Source: Hoeflea algicola (lineage in GTDB: Bacteria > Pseudomonadota > Alphaproteobacteria > Rhizobiales > Rhizobiaceae). From it: a DNA stretch of 64,000 bases. The translations under genes and the position numbers were made by a program. Positions 49,251-59,468 of the stretch are shown one piece after another. Under the pieces are notes generated by a model. The model was not told where the DNA came from and made no database searches. It worked only from the letters and a program-made list of their open reading frames with translations. The stretch is from assembly GCF_026619415.1 (NCBI RefSeq), contig NZ_JAOVZR010000001.1, forward strand, positions 4,448,501-4,512,500. Reading direction: 5' to 3'. Each line of letters starts with the position of its first letter. Positions within the stretch are counted from its first letter, which is position 1.

Positions 49251-49484
49251 ATTTTTCAAGATCGCACTTTGCGCTTCCCTGAAATTGCAGAGCTTGATAA
49301 AAGCCCGCCATGACCACGGCTGTCCCGATCATAGGCTCGCCGCCGATACGAATTATGGTCCCGGTTTCCCGCTGAGCAAAGACCTCGCTGGAGACCGGGC
49401 ATTTTGGCGTGATCTCCGCGCCCATCTTCCGACGATCCCGAATATTGGCTACCACGGGCCAACGGCCCCAAAGATTGCGACACC

Positions 49485-52400
49485 ATGACCGACAACACCG
49501 AAAAGCTCGATTATTCCAAGACGCTCTATCTGCCCGAAACCGAGTTCCCGATGCGCGGCGGATTGCCCAAGAAGGAGCCCGAACTGGTTGCCCGCTGGCA
49601 AGAAATGCGTCTCTACGACAAGCTGCGTGCATCCTCTGCCGACCGCCCCAAATATGTGCTGCATGATGGCCCGCCCTACGCCAACGGCAACATCCATATC
49701 GGCCACGCGCTCAACAAGATCCTGAAAGATGTCATCACCCGCTCGTTCCAGATGCGTGGTTTTGATTCCAACTATGTCCCGGGCTGGGATTGTCACGGCC
49801 TGCCGATCGAATGGAAGATCGAGGAAGAGAACTACCGCTCCAAGGGCAAGGAAAAGCCTGATCTGAAAGATCCTGCTGCGATGATCGAATTCCGCAAGGA
49901 ATGCCGCAACTGGGCGCAGCGCTGGGTTGATGTCCAGTCCGAGGAATTCAAGCGTCTCGGCATCGAAGGCGATTTCGACCATCCCTACAAGACCATGGAT
50001 TTCAAATCCGAAGCCCGCATCGCCGGCGAACTTTTGAAGATCGCCAAATCCGGCCAGCTCTATCGCGGCTCCAAGCCGATCATGTGGTCGGTGGTCGAAC
50101 GCACGGCATTGGCCGAGGCCGAAGTCGAGTATCAGACTTATGAAAGCGACACGATCTGGGTGAAGTTTCCGGTGTCGAAGATTGTAGTCTCCGAAGGCTT
50201 CAATAGCGTGGGTGATCTTTCTGTTGATGGTGGAAACATTGTTGGAAATGTAACTCCCGGCAATTTTGATTGGTTGAAGGGGAGTTCTGTCGTTATTTGG
50301 ACCACGACTCCGTGGACCATTCCGGGCAACCGCGCGGTCTCATTTTCACCGCGGATCGAGTATGGGCTTTATGAGGTCACAGCGACCGAGAATGATTTCG
50401 GCCCGCAGCCTGGTGAGAAATTGATTTTTGCCAAGCAATTGGCCGAAGAGTGCGCGGCTAAGGCAAAGCTGACGTTTAAACTTGTTGATCTTGTGCCTTG
50501 GGGAATTTTCGAAGGCATGGTCTGCGACCACCCGCTCAAAGGACTCGGCGGTGGCTATGATTTTGGCGTGCCACTCATCGCCGGCGATCACGTCACAGAT
50601 GATGCTGGTACCGGCTTTGTCCATACCGCCCCCGGTCATGGTCGTGAAGACTTTGAAGCCTGGATGGATGCTGCCCGCGACATCGAGGCGCGCGGGATTT
50701 CTTCGGCGATCCCCTTCACCGTCGATGACGCCGGTTTCTACACCAAGGATGTCCCCGGTCTCGGACCAGACCGCGAAGGCGGACCGGCGCGGGTGATCGA
50801 CGACAAGGGCAAGAAGGGCGACGCCAACCAGGCTGTCATCACCGCGCTGATCGAGGCGGGCAATCTGTTTGCACGTGGCCGTCTCAAGCATGATTACCCG
50901 CATTCCTGGCGCTCCAAGAAGCCGATCATCTTCCGCAACACGCCGCAGTGGTTTGTCTACATGGACAAGGATTTCGGTGACGGCACGACTTTGCGCTCGC
51001 GTGCGCTAAAGGGCATCGAAGACACGCGTTTCGTACCCTCTGCCGGCCAGAACCGCCTGCGCGGCATGATCGAAGACCGTCCTGACTGGGTGCTGTCACG
51101 TCAGCGCGCCTGGGGCGTGCCGATCTGTGTCTTCGCCGATGTCGATGGCAATGTGCTCGACGATGATGGCGTCAACGCCCGCATTCTCGAAGCCTTCGAG
51201 GCTGAGGGCGCCGACGCCTGGTTTGCGCAAGGTGCCCGCGAGCGGTTTCTGGGCGATTTGGCAAGCGATCCGAAATGGCTCCAGGTCACCGACATTCTCG
51301 ATGTCTGGTTTGATTCGGGCTGCACTCATGTCTTCACGCTGGAAGATCGTCCGGATCTCAAATGGCCGGCCGATGTCTATCTCGAAGGCTCCGACCAGCA
51401 TCGCGGTTGGTTCCATTCCTCGCTGCTCGAAAGCTGCGCCACCCGTGGCCGTGCACCTTATGACGCCGTCATCACCCATGGCTTCACCATGGCGGAAGAC
51501 GGTCGCAAGATGTCAAAATCGCTCAACAATCAGGTGTTTCCGCAGGACATCATGAAGGAATCGGGCGCCGATATCCTGCGTCTGTGGGTGATGAACACGG
51601 ATTATTGGGAAGACCAGCGCCTCGGCAAGACCGTCATCAAGACCAATATCGATGCCTACCGCAAGCTCAGGAATACCATCCGCTGGATTCTGGGCACCTT
51701 GGCCCATGATGAGGGCGACACTGTGCCGATGGCGGACATGCCGGAGCTCGAGCGTTTGATGCTGCACCGGTTGTCGGAACTTGATGGTCTGGTACGCACC
51801 GGTTACGACAATTTCGACTTCAAACGTGTTGCCCGGGCCCTCACCGATTTCGCCAATATCGAGCTTTCGGCGTTTTATTTCGACATCCGCAAGGACGCGC
51901 TCTATTGCGACGCACCCTCAAGCCTGCGCCGAAAAGCCTCTCTTCAGGTGATCCGCACCATCTTCAACTGCCTGGTGACCTGGCTTGCGCCGATGCTGCC
52001 CTTCACCATGGAGGAAGCCTGGCTTGCACAACATCCCGATGCCGAATCGGTTCATCTCGAGCAGTTCCCCGATGTGCCTGCCAAATGGCGTGACGATTCG
52101 CTTGCCGCCAAGTGGAAGAAGATCCGTACCGTGCGAAAGGTCGTTACCGGCGCGCTGGAAATCGAGCGCCGCGAAAAGCGCATCGGTTCGTCGCTGGAGG
52201 CCGCACCCGTTGTCCACATCACGGATCCGGCGCTGGTCGTGGCGGTTGGCGATAGCGATTTCGCCGAAGTCTGCATCACCTCTGGGGTGCGGGTGGAGAC
52301 TGTTGTCGGCCCTGATGATGCGTTCCGGCTCGATGATGTGGCCGCGGTTTCGGTTGTCCCGGCATTGGCGGAGGGCCGCAAATGCGCTCGGTCGTGGCGG

Positions 52401-52496
52401 ATCACTGATGATGTCGGCGCGGATCCGGCATTCCCCGATGTGTCGGCTCGCGATGCCGCCGCCCTGCATGAACTCAAGGCATTGGGTCGCCTGTAA
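49485..52496 (+). CDS. ileS: Isoleucyl-tRNA synthetase IleS
   Basis: Charges tRNA-Ile; 1003 residues, slightly longer than the bacterial norm. HIGH motif in [15 protein letters not shown] and KMSKS in [12 protein letters not shown] (about residue 675). The CP1 editing domain carries [11 protein letters not shown] and the CP1 Asp region [12 protein letters not shown]. Between about 50160 and 50530 the gene is visibly lower in GC and uses T-ending codons unlike the rest. It reads through without break. The first 230 bp upstream show nothing I can name. Confidence 0.96.
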   Translation: MTDNTEKLDYSKTLYLPETEFPMRGGLPKKEPELVARWQEMRLYDKLRASSADRPKYVLHDGPPYANGNIHIGHALNKILKDVITRSFQMRGFDSNYVPGWDCHGLPIEWKIEEENYRSKGKEKPDLKDPAAMIEFRKECRNWAQRWVDVQSEEFKRLGIEGDFDHPYKTMDFKSEARIAGELLKIAKSGQLYRGSKPIMWSVVERTALAEAEVEYQTYESDTIWVKFPVSKIVVSEGFNSVGDLSVDGGNIVGNVTPGNFDWLKGSSVVIWTTTPWTIPGNRAVSFSPRIEYGLYEVTATENDFGPQPGEKLIFAKQLAEECAAKAKLTFKLVDLVPWGIFEGMVCDHPLKGLGGGYDFGVPLIAGDHVTDDAGTGFVHTAPGHGREDFEAWMDAARDIEARGISSAIPFTVDDAGFYTKDVPGLGPDREGGPARVIDDKGKKGDANQAVITALIEAGNLFARGRLKHDYPHSWRSKKPIIFRNTPQWFVYMDKDFGDGTTLRSRALKGIEDTRFVPSAGQNRLRGMIEDRPDWVLSRQRAWGVPICVFADVDGNVLDDDGVNARILEAFEAEGADAWFAQGARERFLGDLASDPKWLQVTDILDVWFDSGCTHVFTLEDRPDLKWPADVYLEGSDQHRGWFHSSLLESCATRGRAPYDAVITHGFTMAEDGRKMSKSLNNQVFPQDIMKESGADILRLWVMNTDYWEDQRLGKTVIKTNIDAYRKLRNTIRWILGTLAHDEGDTVPMADMPELERLMLHRLSELDGLVRTGYDNFDFKRVARALTDFANIELSAFYFDIRKDALYCDAPSSLRRKASLQVIRTIFNCLVTWLAPMLPFTMEEAWLAQHPDAESVHLEQFPDVPAKWRDDSLAAKWKKIRTVRKVVTGALEIERREKRIGSSLEAAPVVHITDPALVVAVGDSDFAEVCITSGVRVETVVGPDDAFRLDDVAAVSVVPALAEGRKCARSWRITDDVGADPAFPDVSARDAAALHELKALGRL

Positions 52497-52680
52497 AAAC
52501 TGCGTCGGGGCCCGGGTTTGTCCGCTCCCCGGCGCGTTCATATTCTGACCTCGTGTCAAATTTCGCCGGGTCAATTGCCCTTGTTGCGGTGATCCGGTAA
52601 AACCTGCCTGAAAATGGCCGGAATGTACGGCGACAAGCAGTTAGATTTCCCAATTGACGGTCTGAGACGGGACACAACGC

Positions 52681-53349
52681 ATGACAATGAAGATTGAGTA
52701 CCGCGCTGGCGTGATCATAGGCGCACTCATTGCCGCAAGCTTGACCCTGTCGGGTTGCCTGGGGCCGACCTATGGCACCGACAAGACTTCGACCGAACAG
52801 TTGGTGGATGACATCGGCAACATCGCCTCGATCGGCCAACCCAGGAAGGGTGCGGATATCGACTACAAACCGCGTCCGGACATCGTCAAGCCGGCCGAGA
52901 CCGCGAACCTGCCAGTGCCGCAGCAAAGCGTTGTCGAAAACAACCCGGCTTGGGTGGAATCTCCCGAACAAACGCGCGCGCGTCTGGTTGCCGAAGCTGA
53001 TGCCAATCCAAACAGCTCGACGTTCACTTCGCCCCTGGCCAGGCGGGGATCTGGTTCGTCATCCACCCGCGCCATCACGTCTGGCGGTCGGGCCGATGGT
53101 CCTCCGACCCCGCAGGATACGATTAATGAAGCCAGCAAGCGAAAGGCCTACCAGCAGGCGCGGAAAATCGAGAAGGGCGCCTATTCGGATCGGCGCCGGT
53201 TCCTGTCCGATCCGCCGCTGACCTATCGCAAACCCGCCGAGACAGCGCCGGTTGGTGAACTGGGCGAGCCCGAACGCGCCAAGGAGCGGCGCCGGATTTC
53301 CGAAGCCAAGAAGGCAGGCACCGGCAAACGTTCCTGGTGGCCCTGGTAA
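52681..53349 (+). CDS. Hypothetical lipoprotein
   Basis: A 222-residue protein with a lipobox (LTLSGC, Cys26). The mature part is Pro/Ser/Arg-rich and largely unstructured, with a basic C-terminus ending in KRSWWPW. Probably anchored to a membrane with an extended periplasmic region. Proteins like this sit downstream of ileS in rhizobia. Function unknown. Confidence 0.8.
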   Translation: MTMKIEYRAGVIIGALIAASLTLSGCLGPTYGTDKTSTEQLVDDIGNIASIGQPRKGADIDYKPRPDIVKPAETANLPVPQQSVVENNPAWVESPEQTRARLVAEADANPNSSTFTSPLARRGSGSSSTRAITSGGRADGPPTPQDTINEASKRKAYQQARKIEKGAYSDRRRFLSDPPLTYRKPAETAPVGELGEPERAKERRRISEAKKAGTGKRSWWPW

Positions 53350-53367
53350 TACTAATCAGCTGCCGGC

Positions 53368-53814
53368 TCAGCGCCGGCCTTGAAAGAAATCCTTGAGCAG
53401 CCGCGTGGCGTCGGTTGAGGCCAGGTCCGGGTAGATTTCCGGGCTGTGATGGCAGGTTGGCTGGTTGAAAAAACATACGCCGTTGACGACCGCCCCGCCT
53501 TTCTCGTCCTCGGCCCCGAAATACAGCCGCCGCAACCGGGCAAACGAGATTGCCGCCGCGCACATGGTGCATGGCTCGAGCGTTACGTAGAGATCGGCAT
53601 CGATAAGCCGTTCGCTGCCGAGTTGTTGGGCGGCTTGCCTGATGGCAAGGATTTCGGCATGGGCAGTGATATCGTTGAGTTCGCGGGTGCGGTTTCCTGC
53701 ACGCGCCAGAACCACGCCGTCGCGCACCACCACTGCGCCCACAGGCACTTCGCCGCGGTCAGCCGCAGCCCGGGCCTGTTCCAGCGCCATATCCATGTAA
53801 CTTGTGCTGATCAT
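53368..53814 (-). CDS. tadA: tRNA-specific adenosine deaminase TadA
   Basis: Converts A34 to inosine in tRNA-Arg(ACG); 148 residues. The zinc and proton-shuttle site is DITAHAEILAI and the Cys pair is in TLEPCTMCAAAI, with the conserved RLYFGAED-type segment downstream. ATG 53814 is used; Met7 is an alternative. It converges on the lipoprotein gene and is divergent from rluB. Confidence 0.95.
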   Translation of the reverse strand: MISTSYMDMALEQARAAADRGEVPVGAVVVRDGVVLARAGNRTRELNDITAHAEILAIRQAAQQLGSERLIDADLYVTLEPCTMCAAAISFARLRRLYFGAEDEKGGAVVNGVCFFNQPTCHHSPEIYPDLASTDATRLLKDFFQGRR

Positions 53815-54000
53815 GTGACGCCCCGGCGCATGAAACCCCTTAACCCCGTCCGTTCAACCTGATAGACAGCCATCCACCGCAGCATAAGCCTTTAAGCCGG
53901 AACCAAACCGATGAAATGCTTGTGCGCAAATAAAACGTGCTACAGCGGCCGTTTCGCGTCACACTTGGCGCGCGGCGCTGTAAAGGCAGGCAAACAACAT

Positions 54001-55578
54001 ATGACCGAACAAGACAAGCCCAAACGCGGCAAGACCCAATCCGAAGGCGCCGCAGCCGCGAGCGCCGAGAGCCCGGTGGAAAGCGGACGCATCGCCAAAA
54101 TCCTGGCGCGCGTCGGCGTTGCCTCGCGTCGCGATGTCGAGCGGATGGTTGCCGAGGGCAGGATCAAGGTCAACGGCAAGGTGCTCGACAGCCCGGCGGT
54201 CGTCGTCTCGCTGGCTGACCGCATCGAGGTTGATAACGAAGAGGTCGCCGGCATCGAGCGGACCCGGCTGTGGGTCTATCACAAGCCCGCCGGGCTGGTG
54301 ACCACCAACCGAGATCCCGAAGGCCGCAGAACGGTGTTCGATGCGCTGCCGAATCATTTGCCGCGGGTGCTGAGCATCGGTCGTCTGGATATCAACACCG
54401 AGGGCCTGTTGCTGCTCACCAATGACGGCGGGTTGGCGCGCACACTTGAATTGCCCGAGACCGGTTGGCTCAGGCGCTATCGGGTCCGCGCCTATGGCGA
54501 TATCGATCAGGCGCGGCTTGATGCGCTCAAGGACGGCATTGCAGTTGATGGCGTACTCTATGGCGGGATCGAAGCCACGCTTGACCGCAAGCAGGGCCAC
54601 AATGTCTGGATCACCATGGGTTTGCGTGAAGGCAAGAACCGGGAAATCAAGAATGTACTCGGCGCGCTGGGTCTCGACGTCAACCGCCTGATCCGTATCT
54701 CGTTCGGACCGTTCCAGCTTGGCGATATTCGCGAGGGCGAGGTTGTCGAGGTCAAGAGCCGGACCCTGCGTGAACAGCTCGGCGAGCGCATGATCGAGCA
54801 GTCTGGCGCCAATTTTGATGCCCCTTTGAGCGAGCATCTTGCTCCGCCGAAGCCCGACGCCAAACCCAAACCTGCGGCCAAGCCGGTCCAGCGCGAGTGG
54901 ATTTCGAGTTCCGAGAAAACAGAACGCGCCCGCGCCCGGCTCGATACCAAGCCAGGCCGGCCCGCCCGTGACGGCAAGGATGCCGGCCGTGGCCCGGACC
55001 GTGACCGCAGCGAACGCAAACCCTTTGGCGACAAACCGGACCGGTTCCGGGGCGACAAGCCCGATAGACCCCGTGGCGACAAGCCCGAGTGGAGCCGCGG
55101 AGAAAAGCCGAGCGGCGGACGCAACGAGGAGCCTGGTGGCAAGCCGGCCAAGCGCAGTTTCGTCCAGCGCAGCCGCGCCACCAATGTGTGGATGGCGCCG
55201 GGCGCGCGTCCCGTCTCCGACGCTAAAAAGGGCGAGGGCGAGCGTGGCGAAGAGCGGCCGGCAAGCAAGTCTGGCCGTACCGACCAGCGTGCCGAGACCC
55301 GGCGCGGCAGCTTCCCCAAGGGTCGCGCCAAGCCGCGTCCTGACCGGGATGCCGGCGGCGAGGGCAAGCCCGGCCGTGACGCAGACCGGCCGCGCGGCAA
55401 ATCGGCGGCGAGTCCCGCTTCCGGCAAGCCCGGCAGCGCTGGCGGGTTCAAGGGAACTGGCAAGGGACCAGACCGGGGGCCAGGCAAGGGCCCGGGTGGA
55501 AAGCCTTCGGGCGGTGAGCGTTCCGGCAAGCCGGCAGCTGGAAAGGGACGGGGACCGGGTGCGGATCGTCGGCGGTGA
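54001..55578 (+). CDS. rluB: Pseudouridine synthase RluB-type with long C-terminal tail
   Basis: 23S rRNA pseudouridine synthase of the RsuA/RluB family (U2605 in E. coli RluB); 525 residues. S4 domain at residues 30-75 (RIAKILARVGVASRRDVERM). The catalytic domain has GRLDINTEGLLLLTNDG with the nucleophile Asp, and GLREGKNREIKNVL. The last 230 or so residues are a Gly/Lys/Arg/Asp/Pro-rich disordered tail with GDKPD-type repeats, a feature of many alphaproteobacterial homologues. ATG 54001 rather than 53911. It overlaps rsmD by 20 bp. Confidence 0.93.
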   Translation: MTEQDKPKRGKTQSEGAAAASAESPVESGRIAKILARVGVASRRDVERMVAEGRIKVNGKVLDSPAVVVSLADRIEVDNEEVAGIERTRLWVYHKPAGLVTTNRDPEGRRTVFDALPNHLPRVLSIGRLDINTEGLLLLTNDGGLARTLELPETGWLRRYRVRAYGDIDQARLDALKDGIAVDGVLYGGIEATLDRKQGHNVWITMGLREGKNREIKNVLGALGLDVNRLIRISFGPFQLGDIREGEVVEVKSRTLREQLGERMIEQSGANFDAPLSEHLAPPKPDAKPKPAAKPVQREWISSSEKTERARARLDTKPGRPARDGKDAGRGPDRDRSERKPFGDKPDRFRGDKPDRPRGDKPEWSRGEKPSGGRNEEPGGKPAKRSFVQRSRATNVWMAPGARPVSDAKKGEGERGEERPASKSGRTDQRAETRRGSFPKGRAKPRPDRDAGGEGKPGRDADRPRGKSAASPASGKPGSAGGFKGTGKGPDRGPGKGPGGKPSGGERSGKPAAGKGRGPGADRRR

Positions 55579-56176
55579 GTTTCGCGGCAGGAGCCTTGCC
55601 GCGCCAAAGACCCAAGCAATCCGGCCGACCACCGACCGGAGCCGCGAGAGCCTGTTCAACATATTAAGTCACGCCTATCCCGATTCCTTGAGCGAAACTC
55701 GGGTGTTGGATCTGTTCGCAGGCACCGGCGCGCTGGGACTGGAAGCGCTGTCGCGTGGCTGCCGCACGGCACTGTTTGTCGAAAGCGGTGTCGAAGGACG
55801 TGGCCTTATCCAGAAGAACATCGAAACCATGGGTCTGCAGGGCAGGGCGCGGCTGTTTCGGCGTGATGCCACCAAGCTAGGACCGTCCGGTACCGTCGGG
55901 CCTTTTGATCTGGTGTTTGCCGATCCGCCCTATGGCAAGGGCCTGGGTGATCGGGCGCTCGCATCGGCAGCCCGCGGCGGCTGGATCGCCGACGGCGCGT
56001 TGGTGGTGCTTGAGGAAGAGGCCGCAGCGGAAATCGTTCCCGGTCCGGCGTTCGCGCTGCTTGAAGACCGTGCATTCGGTGACACACATATGCATTTGTT
56101 CCGCTATACTGTTCAAGCCAGCAGCGGCGATGAGGGCATTGTCGCCAACGCGCTTGAAAGCGGACCTAAGTCATGA
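55559..56176 (+). CDS. rsmD: 16S rRNA (guanine-966-N2)-methyltransferase RsmD
   Basis: Methylates G966 of 16S rRNA; 205 residues. VRIVGGEFRGR opens the protein. RPTTDRSRESLFNIL, the SAM motif DLFAGTGALGLEALSRG and FVFADPPYG-like FADPPYGKGL follow. GTG 55559 is the best start, with GGGACGGGG upstream. The in-frame open stretch before it (from 54839) is only the shadow of the rluB tail. The 20-bp overlap with rluB and 4-bp overlap with the patatin gene suggest coupled translation. Confidence 0.92.
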   Translation: MRIVGGEFRGRSLAAPKTQAIRPTTDRSRESLFNILSHAYPDSLSETRVLDLFAGTGALGLEALSRGCRTALFVESGVEGRGLIQKNIETMGLQGRARLFRRDATKLGPSGTVGPFDLVFADPPYGKGLGDRALASAARGGWIADGALVVLEEEAAAEIVPGPAFALLEDRAFGDTHMHLFRYTVQASSGDEGIVANALESGPKS

Positions 56177-57051
56177 CCGACATCAGCATCACCCGCCCCC
56201 CGTCGCCACCCCGTTCGGGTGATCCGACGGTGGCGATTGCCTTTGGCGGCGGCGGTGCACGCGGGTTTGCTCATATCCATGTGATCGAGACACTTGATGC
56301 CATGGGCATCAAGCCGGTGGCGATCGCTGGTTCATCGATCGGTTCGATCATGGGCGCTGCGATGGCCTCTGGCATGACTGGCGCTGAAATTCGCGACCAC
56401 AGTCTCGCCACCGTCAGCAAGCCGGCAAGCGCGATCGGGCGGATCTGGAAAGCGGCCCATCCGCGCGGCGCCAAGGGTATCTTCGAGAGCGGCCTTCGAT
56501 TGGGGCAGTTTGATATCGAGCGCATTCTCGAAGCATTGCTTCCCGACGCGGTGGCCCGCACTTTCGAAGAACTCAAGATCCCGACCAGGATCATGGTTAC
56601 CGACTATTACGGCCACAGCGAAGTGGTTTGCGACCATGGTGACCTGCGCTGTGCGCTGGCTGCCTCCGCAGCCATTCCCGCCGTGTTCCGGCCTGTTCTG
56701 GTCGATGACCGGGTGATGATTGACGGCGGCATTTTCAATCCGGTACCGTTTGATCAATTAACCGGGCTGGCCGATATCATCATCGGCGTCGATGTTGTTG
56801 GCCTGCCCTCGGGCACGCCCGGTCAGGCACCATCGACCATCGACATGATGTTCGGCGCCAGCCAGTTGATGATGCAATCGATCATCGAGATGAAGTGCAA
56901 GACCCATCCACCGCACATCCTGCTCCGGCCGGAAGTGCACCGCTACCGGGTGCTGGATTTCCTCAAGGCCAAGGAAATTCTGGCCGATTCGGCCGGCGTT
57001 GCCGAGCAGCTCAAGCACGATCTCGACGCTGCCTTTACGTTTTCAGCCTAA
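56173..57051 (+). CDS. Patatin-like phospholipase family protein
   Basis: A 292-residue predicted acyl hydrolase. The oxyanion loop is FGGGGARGFAHI, the nucleophile Ser is in IAGSSIGSIMG, and the catalytic Asp is in MIDGGIFNPVP. No signal peptide is visible, so it is probably cytoplasmic, as in RssA-like relatives. It overlaps rsmD by 4 bp (ATGA) and its stop overlaps that of the convergent MATE gene. Confidence 0.9.
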   Translation: MTDISITRPPSPPRSGDPTVAIAFGGGGARGFAHIHVIETLDAMGIKPVAIAGSSIGSIMGAAMASGMTGAEIRDHSLATVSKPASAIGRIWKAAHPRGAKGIFESGLRLGQFDIERILEALLPDAVARTFEELKIPTRIMVTDYYGHSEVVCDHGDLRCALAASAAIPAVFRPVLVDDRVMIDGGIFNPVPFDQLTGLADIIIGVDVVGLPSGTPGQAPSTIDMMFGASQLMMQSIIEMKCKTHPPHILLRPEVHRYRVLDFLKAKEILADSAGVAEQLKHDLDAAFTFSA

Positions 57052-58475
57052 AGTGTCGAGGCCTTGCCGCTGGTAAAGGCCGATTGTCCGGCGGGCGGCG
57101 TGCGAATCGGTATTGCGGTGCCAGCGTCGCCGCCGTCATGCGTGCCGATATTGCCGATCACCCGGAAACTGACGATCACCGCAGCAAGGCCAAACACCAC
57201 CGCACCCAGACCATAGCCGGCAAGCGCACCCTCCGCGCCATACCAGTGGGCGCCGAGCCAGACGAATGGAATGACGCCCAGCGTCGAGCGGCTCCAGTTG
57301 AACACGGTCGAATAAAGCGCAAAACCGAGATTGTTGAACGCGGCGTTGGCGACAAACAGCATGCCGTTAAAGACGAAACTGCCGGCCACGAACAGGCAGA
57401 AGAAGACAATCACGTCGCGCGCAGCGCCCTCGGCGCCGAACAGGTCGGCGATCTGGTTGCGAAACAGCGCCAGTAGCGCCCACACCACCAGTGTGTAGAT
57501 CATGATGAAAATCAGGCTGTCGCGCATGGTCGACATCAACCGATCGAACTGCCTGGCGCCATAATTCTGTCCGAGAATGGGGCCAATTGCGCCCGACAGC
57601 GCAAACAGCGCGCCAAAGGCTACGGGGATCAACCGTCCGACCACCGCCCATCCGGCGACAGCCGCATCGCCATGTTCGGCCATGGTGGTGGTCACATAGG
57701 TGTTGCCAACCGGTGTGGCGATTTGTGTCATCAACGCCGGCAGTCCGATTGCCAGAAAGCCCCGGAATTCCCGCGACATCATTCCGAGAGAGGGCAGCGC
57801 GATCAGATTGTGAACCCTGATCAGTCCGTGCAGGCCGATTGCCACCAGAACGAACCGCGAGATCACCGTTGCGATCGCCGCACCATGAATGCCGAGGTCA
57901 AAGCCGAAGATGAAGATGGGATCGAGCACTGCTGTCAGTGCGCCTGCGCCCAATGTCACATACATGGCGCGCTTGGCGTCGCCAACCGCATGCAGCAGCG
58001 CACCCAGACACATGCCGGTGCCCAGCACTGGCAGCGATGGCAGCACAATCTGCATGAATTCTGTTGCCAACTCCGCTGTCCGGCTCTGAGCCCCCATCAT
58101 CCGGACCATCTCGCCCAGAAACGGAAACGCAATGGCGACAGTCGCGATCATCAAGATCAGCATATAGGCAATTGATGCCCCGGCGATTTCCCGGGCCTCG
58201 CCACGCTGGCCGCGGCCCAGTGCCCGCGCGGTCAAGGCGGTCGCCGCAATCGACAGTCCAATGGCAATCGAAGTGCTGAAAAAAAGCAGCGTACCGGCGT
58301 AGCCGATCGCCGCTGCCAGTTCCAATTGCCCCAGCAGCGAGATGTAAAACAGGTTCAGCGCGTCAACGATGAAGATCGCCACCAGCCCGATCGAACCGGT
58401 GGCGGTCATGGTGATCACATGTCGCATCGTCGAGCCGGTGACAAATTTCGCTTGCTGGACGTTGGCCCCGGTCAT
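57048..58475 (-). CDS. MATE family efflux transporter
   Basis: A 475-residue membrane protein with about 12 helices in two MATE halves. Typical signature stretches are IFIVDALNLFYISLLG near the start and VAGWAVVGRLIPVAFGALFALS followed by IGPILGQNYGA in the second half. It should export drugs or metabolites using Na+ or H+. The start is set at 58475, since the longer frame (58565) would overlap the VOC gene. The C-terminal 40 residues are polar. Confidence 0.9.
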   Translation of the reverse strand: MTGANVQQAKFVTGSTMRHVITMTATGSIGLVAIFIVDALNLFYISLLGQLELAAAIGYAGTLLFFSTSIAIGLSIAATALTARALGRGQRGEAREIAGASIAYMLILMIATVAIAFPFLGEMVRMMGAQSRTAELATEFMQIVLPSLPVLGTGMCLGALLHAVGDAKRAMYVTLGAGALTAVLDPIFIFGFDLGIHGAAIATVISRFVLVAIGLHGLIRVHNLIALPSLGMMSREFRGFLAIGLPALMTQIATPVGNTYVTTTMAEHGDAAVAGWAVVGRLIPVAFGALFALSGAIGPILGQNYGARQFDRLMSTMRDSLIFIMIYTLVVWALLALFRNQIADLFGAEGAARDVIVFFCLFVAGSFVFNGMLFVANAAFNNLGFALYSTVFNWSRSTLGVIPFVWLGAHWYGAEGALAGYGLGAVVFGLAAVIVSFRVIGNIGTHDGGDAGTAIPIRTPPAGQSAFTSGKASTL

Positions 58476-58497
58476 GACGTTGGTGGCCACGTGCCGG

Positions 58498-58914
58498 TCA
58501 AGAAGCGAAGACCTGTTCCAGATCTGAAAAGCCCTTGAACTCGAGGGCATTTCCCGAGGGGTCACGGATGAAAAGAGTCGCTTGTTCTCCCGGCTGACCT
58601 TCGAACCGGAGATTGGGTTTCATGATCCAGTCGATGCCTTCCGCCTGCTCAAGCCTTTGGGCCAGCGCCTTCCAGTCATTCATCTGCAAAACGACCCCGA
58701 AATGCGGGATTGGAACTGAATGCCCGTCAACCGCTCCGGAAGCTGCCGCGGGTGCAGCGTCGGCGCGCACATGCCCGGACATCTGATGGCCGAACAGGCT
58801 GAAATCGATCCAGGTCTCGGTAAAGCGACCCATCTGGCAGCCGAGCACCTCGCCATAAAAATGGCGGGTCTCTTCAATGTCGGAAATCGGAAAGGCGAGG
58901 TGAAAAGGCGTCAT
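58498..58914 (-). CDS. VOC (glyoxalase/dioxygenase fold) protein
   Basis: A 138-residue vicinal-oxygen-chelate protein. FHLAFPISDIEETRHFYGEVLGC opens the first module and LFIRDPSGNALEFKGF the second. The His/Glu metal ligands are in AFPI-type His5 and the terminal Glu. The substrate is unknown. AAGGAAGA precedes the ATG. It lies 22 bp before the MATE start, so the two are probably co-transcribed. Confidence 0.85.
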   Translation of the reverse strand: MTPFHLAFPISDIEETRHFYGEVLGCQMGRFTETWIDFSLFGHQMSGHVRADAAPAAASGAVDGHSVPIPHFGVVLQMNDWKALAQRLEQAEGIDWIMKPNLRFEGQPGEQATLFIRDPSGNALEFKGFSDLEQVFAS

Positions 58915-59170
58915 GAGGTGTCTTCCTTCAACCAGATACCAGGCAGGACCAACACGGTGATATCGGGTTTGAGCGGATTGTCCAGATGCTGGTTGGCGCG
59001 CTTCCCCAATCAATGCGCCCAATTATACTGGTTGGACAAGCTATTTTGGTCACCGGCGGAATGCAGCTTCGGCAATCTCGGCAGACATTGGTTCCTTGAT
59101 GGCGACCAAGAAACGGCCGGGGAATTTCACCCCAGACCGGTGAATTGGCCGCTTCTCAGCGGCATGCCAG

Positions 59171-59371
59171 TTAATTCGCCGTAGCGTCCGGAACCACGTC
59201 CTTGGGAACATCGATCGAGATGTTGACATCGCTACCGCCGCCCAGAACGCCGGTGCTGTATAGATAGTATCCGCCAAGGGCGAGGACGATTAGCAGCAGC
59301 ACTGCGACAAACCAACCTGCCCCGCCTGAACTGGTGGTGACAATTGTGGTGTCCCGTTCACGATTGGCCAT
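59171..59371 (-). CDS. Small single-pass membrane protein
   Basis: A 66-residue protein with one membrane helix (residues 19-41) and an outside tail rich in Asp and Val. AAGGAGA precedes the ATG. No family recognised. Confidence 0.65.
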   Translation of the reverse strand: MANRERDTTIVTTSSGGAGWFVAVLLLIVLALGGYYLYSTGVLGGGSDVNISIDVPKDVVPDATAN

Positions 59372-59468
59372 CAGAAAGTCTCCTTGATAAAATCAGGGAT
59401 ACAATGCGCCGCGACCGGTTTCGTTCCCCGTGCCCATTCGGAAACACATATTCCGGCCGCGAACGCGC

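Noticed and set aside
49251..49484. Possible T-box or other riboswitch before ileS
   Set aside because: I found no T-box consensus or specifier stem, and alphaproteobacteria do not normally use T-boxes for ileS.
54839..55558. Upstream extension of the rsmD frame
   Set aside because: It is the +1 frame of the rluB tail; RsmD homology begins at GTG 55559.
53959..55662. 567-codon minus-strand ORF opposite rluB
   Set aside because: Arises from the repetitive GC-rich tail; no protein character.
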